Shown: one piece after another, positions 5,704-6,104 of the stretch | How positions within the stretch are numbered: the first letter of the stretch is position 1 | How the letters are laid out: each line of letters opens with the position of its first letter | Source: Beijerinckiaceae bacterium | GTDB taxonomy: Bacteria; Pseudomonadota; Alphaproteobacteria; Rhizobiales; Beijerinckiaceae | Assembly: GCA_027346205.1 (NCBI GenBank) | Contig: DAIESR010000005.1 | Span: 1-6,104 of the forward strand | Length of the DNA: 6,104 bases | Direction: 5' to 3' | The notes under the pieces: generated by a model | Database searches by the model: none | What the model saw: the letters and a program-made list of their open reading frames with translations, nothing else | What the model was told of the DNA's origin: nothing | Program-made: the position numbers and the translations under genes

Positions 5704-6104
5704 CTATTCCTTCACCTTGAGATCGCGGAGCTTCGCGAAGACGGAATCGACATCGATATCAGGCTGTTCGTCGGAGGGCATGGGGCGCGACTCGCCAAAG
5801 ACCCGTTCTTCCTCGTCCATCTCTTCGCCAAGCTCCGCTGTCGTCACTTCGGCCGGTACGAGGGTCTGGCTGCGATCCTCCTCGACCGGCATCCGTTCCT
5901 TGGCCGCGCGATTGACCTCGAAATCGAGATCCATTTGCGAGCAGAGGCCGAGCGTCACCGGGTCCATCGGTGTCAGGGCGGCAGAGTTCCAATGGGTGCG
6001 GTTGCGGATCGCCTGCAAGGTCGTCTTGGTCGTGCCGACGAGGCGCATGACCTGCGCATCCTTCAGTTCGGGATGGTTGCGCAACAGCCAAAGTATGGCG
6101 TTCG
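5704..6104 (-). CDS. trcR: cell cycle transcriptional regulator TrcR (DUF1013), 5' end outside window
   Basis: The gene runs off the right edge: the frame stays open to the last base, and 132 complete codons plus the TAG stop are visible out of an expected ~220-240 residues. The visible part begins NAILWLLRNHPELKDAQ, which matches the conserved C-terminal half of DUF1013 proteins. It continues with a helix-turn-helix-like segment (DAQVMRLVGTTKTTLQAIRNR), then HWNS and the strongly conserved MDPVTLGLCSQ, and ends in an acidic stretch (ELGEEMDEEER) and a short basic end (RDLKVKE). DUF1013 is largely restricted to Alphaproteobacteria; the name TrcR comes from its assignment as a cell-cycle transcription factor in Caulobacter, and I infer the same DNA-binding role here. 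There is no internal start problem: the TTG at 6084 is an ordinary leucine codon within the conserved block. No sign of damage. Confidence 0.93.
   Translation of the reverse strand, partial: NAILWLLRNHPELKDAQVMRLVGTTKTTLQAIRNRTHWNSAALTPMDPVTLGLCSQMDLDFEVNRAAKERMPVEEDRSQTLVPAEVTTAELGEEMDEEERVFGESRPMPSDEQPDIDVDSVFAKLRDLKVKE

Overview
The window reads as a G+C-rich alphaproteobacterial chromosome segment, most likely from Hyphomicrobiales (Rhizobiales). Three things point there: a TrcR/DUF1013 gene, a small SRP RNA of the alphaproteobacterial form, and a GCATGATC...GATCATGC palindromic element of the kind scattered through Rhizobiales intergenic DNA. A family such as Beijerinckiaceae is possible, but the genus cannot be fixed from the sequence alone. 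No IS element, CRISPR array, tRNA or rRNA was found.

Layout. Positions 111-1010 (minus) hold a DUF4236 membrane protein whose C-terminus looks cut short. Positions 1011-1566 contain no protein gene I accept, but they are not empty: a plus-strand terminator-like hairpin (1119-1145), the ffs/SRP RNA gene on the minus strand (about 1276-1371) with its own promoter and probable terminator, and two short dyads in front of the next gene. Positions 1567-2616 (plus) encode a ten-helix EamA/DMT transporter ending in a 63-residue tail with 23 histidines. A palindromic repeat (2681-2723) precedes queC (2743-3435, plus), the 7-deazaguanine (queuosine precursor) synthase. Convergent with queC and only 20 bases away is a long lipoprotein of the YkuD L,D-transpeptidase superfamily (3456-5111, minus) with a lysine-rich pentapeptide tail. 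Then come a small secreted protein of unknown function (5244-5549, minus) and the 3' part of trcR (5704 to the window edge, minus).

The genes do not form one pathway. They are mostly single transcription units: core housekeeping (SRP RNA, queC, trcR), envelope (L,D-transpeptidase-like lipoprotein, small exported protein), transport (His-rich DMT protein) and a probably decayed accessory gene (DUF4236). I see no convincing new multi-gene system. The most distinctive items are the two unusual C-terminal tails, the orphan plus-strand terminator and the truncated DUF4236 gene.
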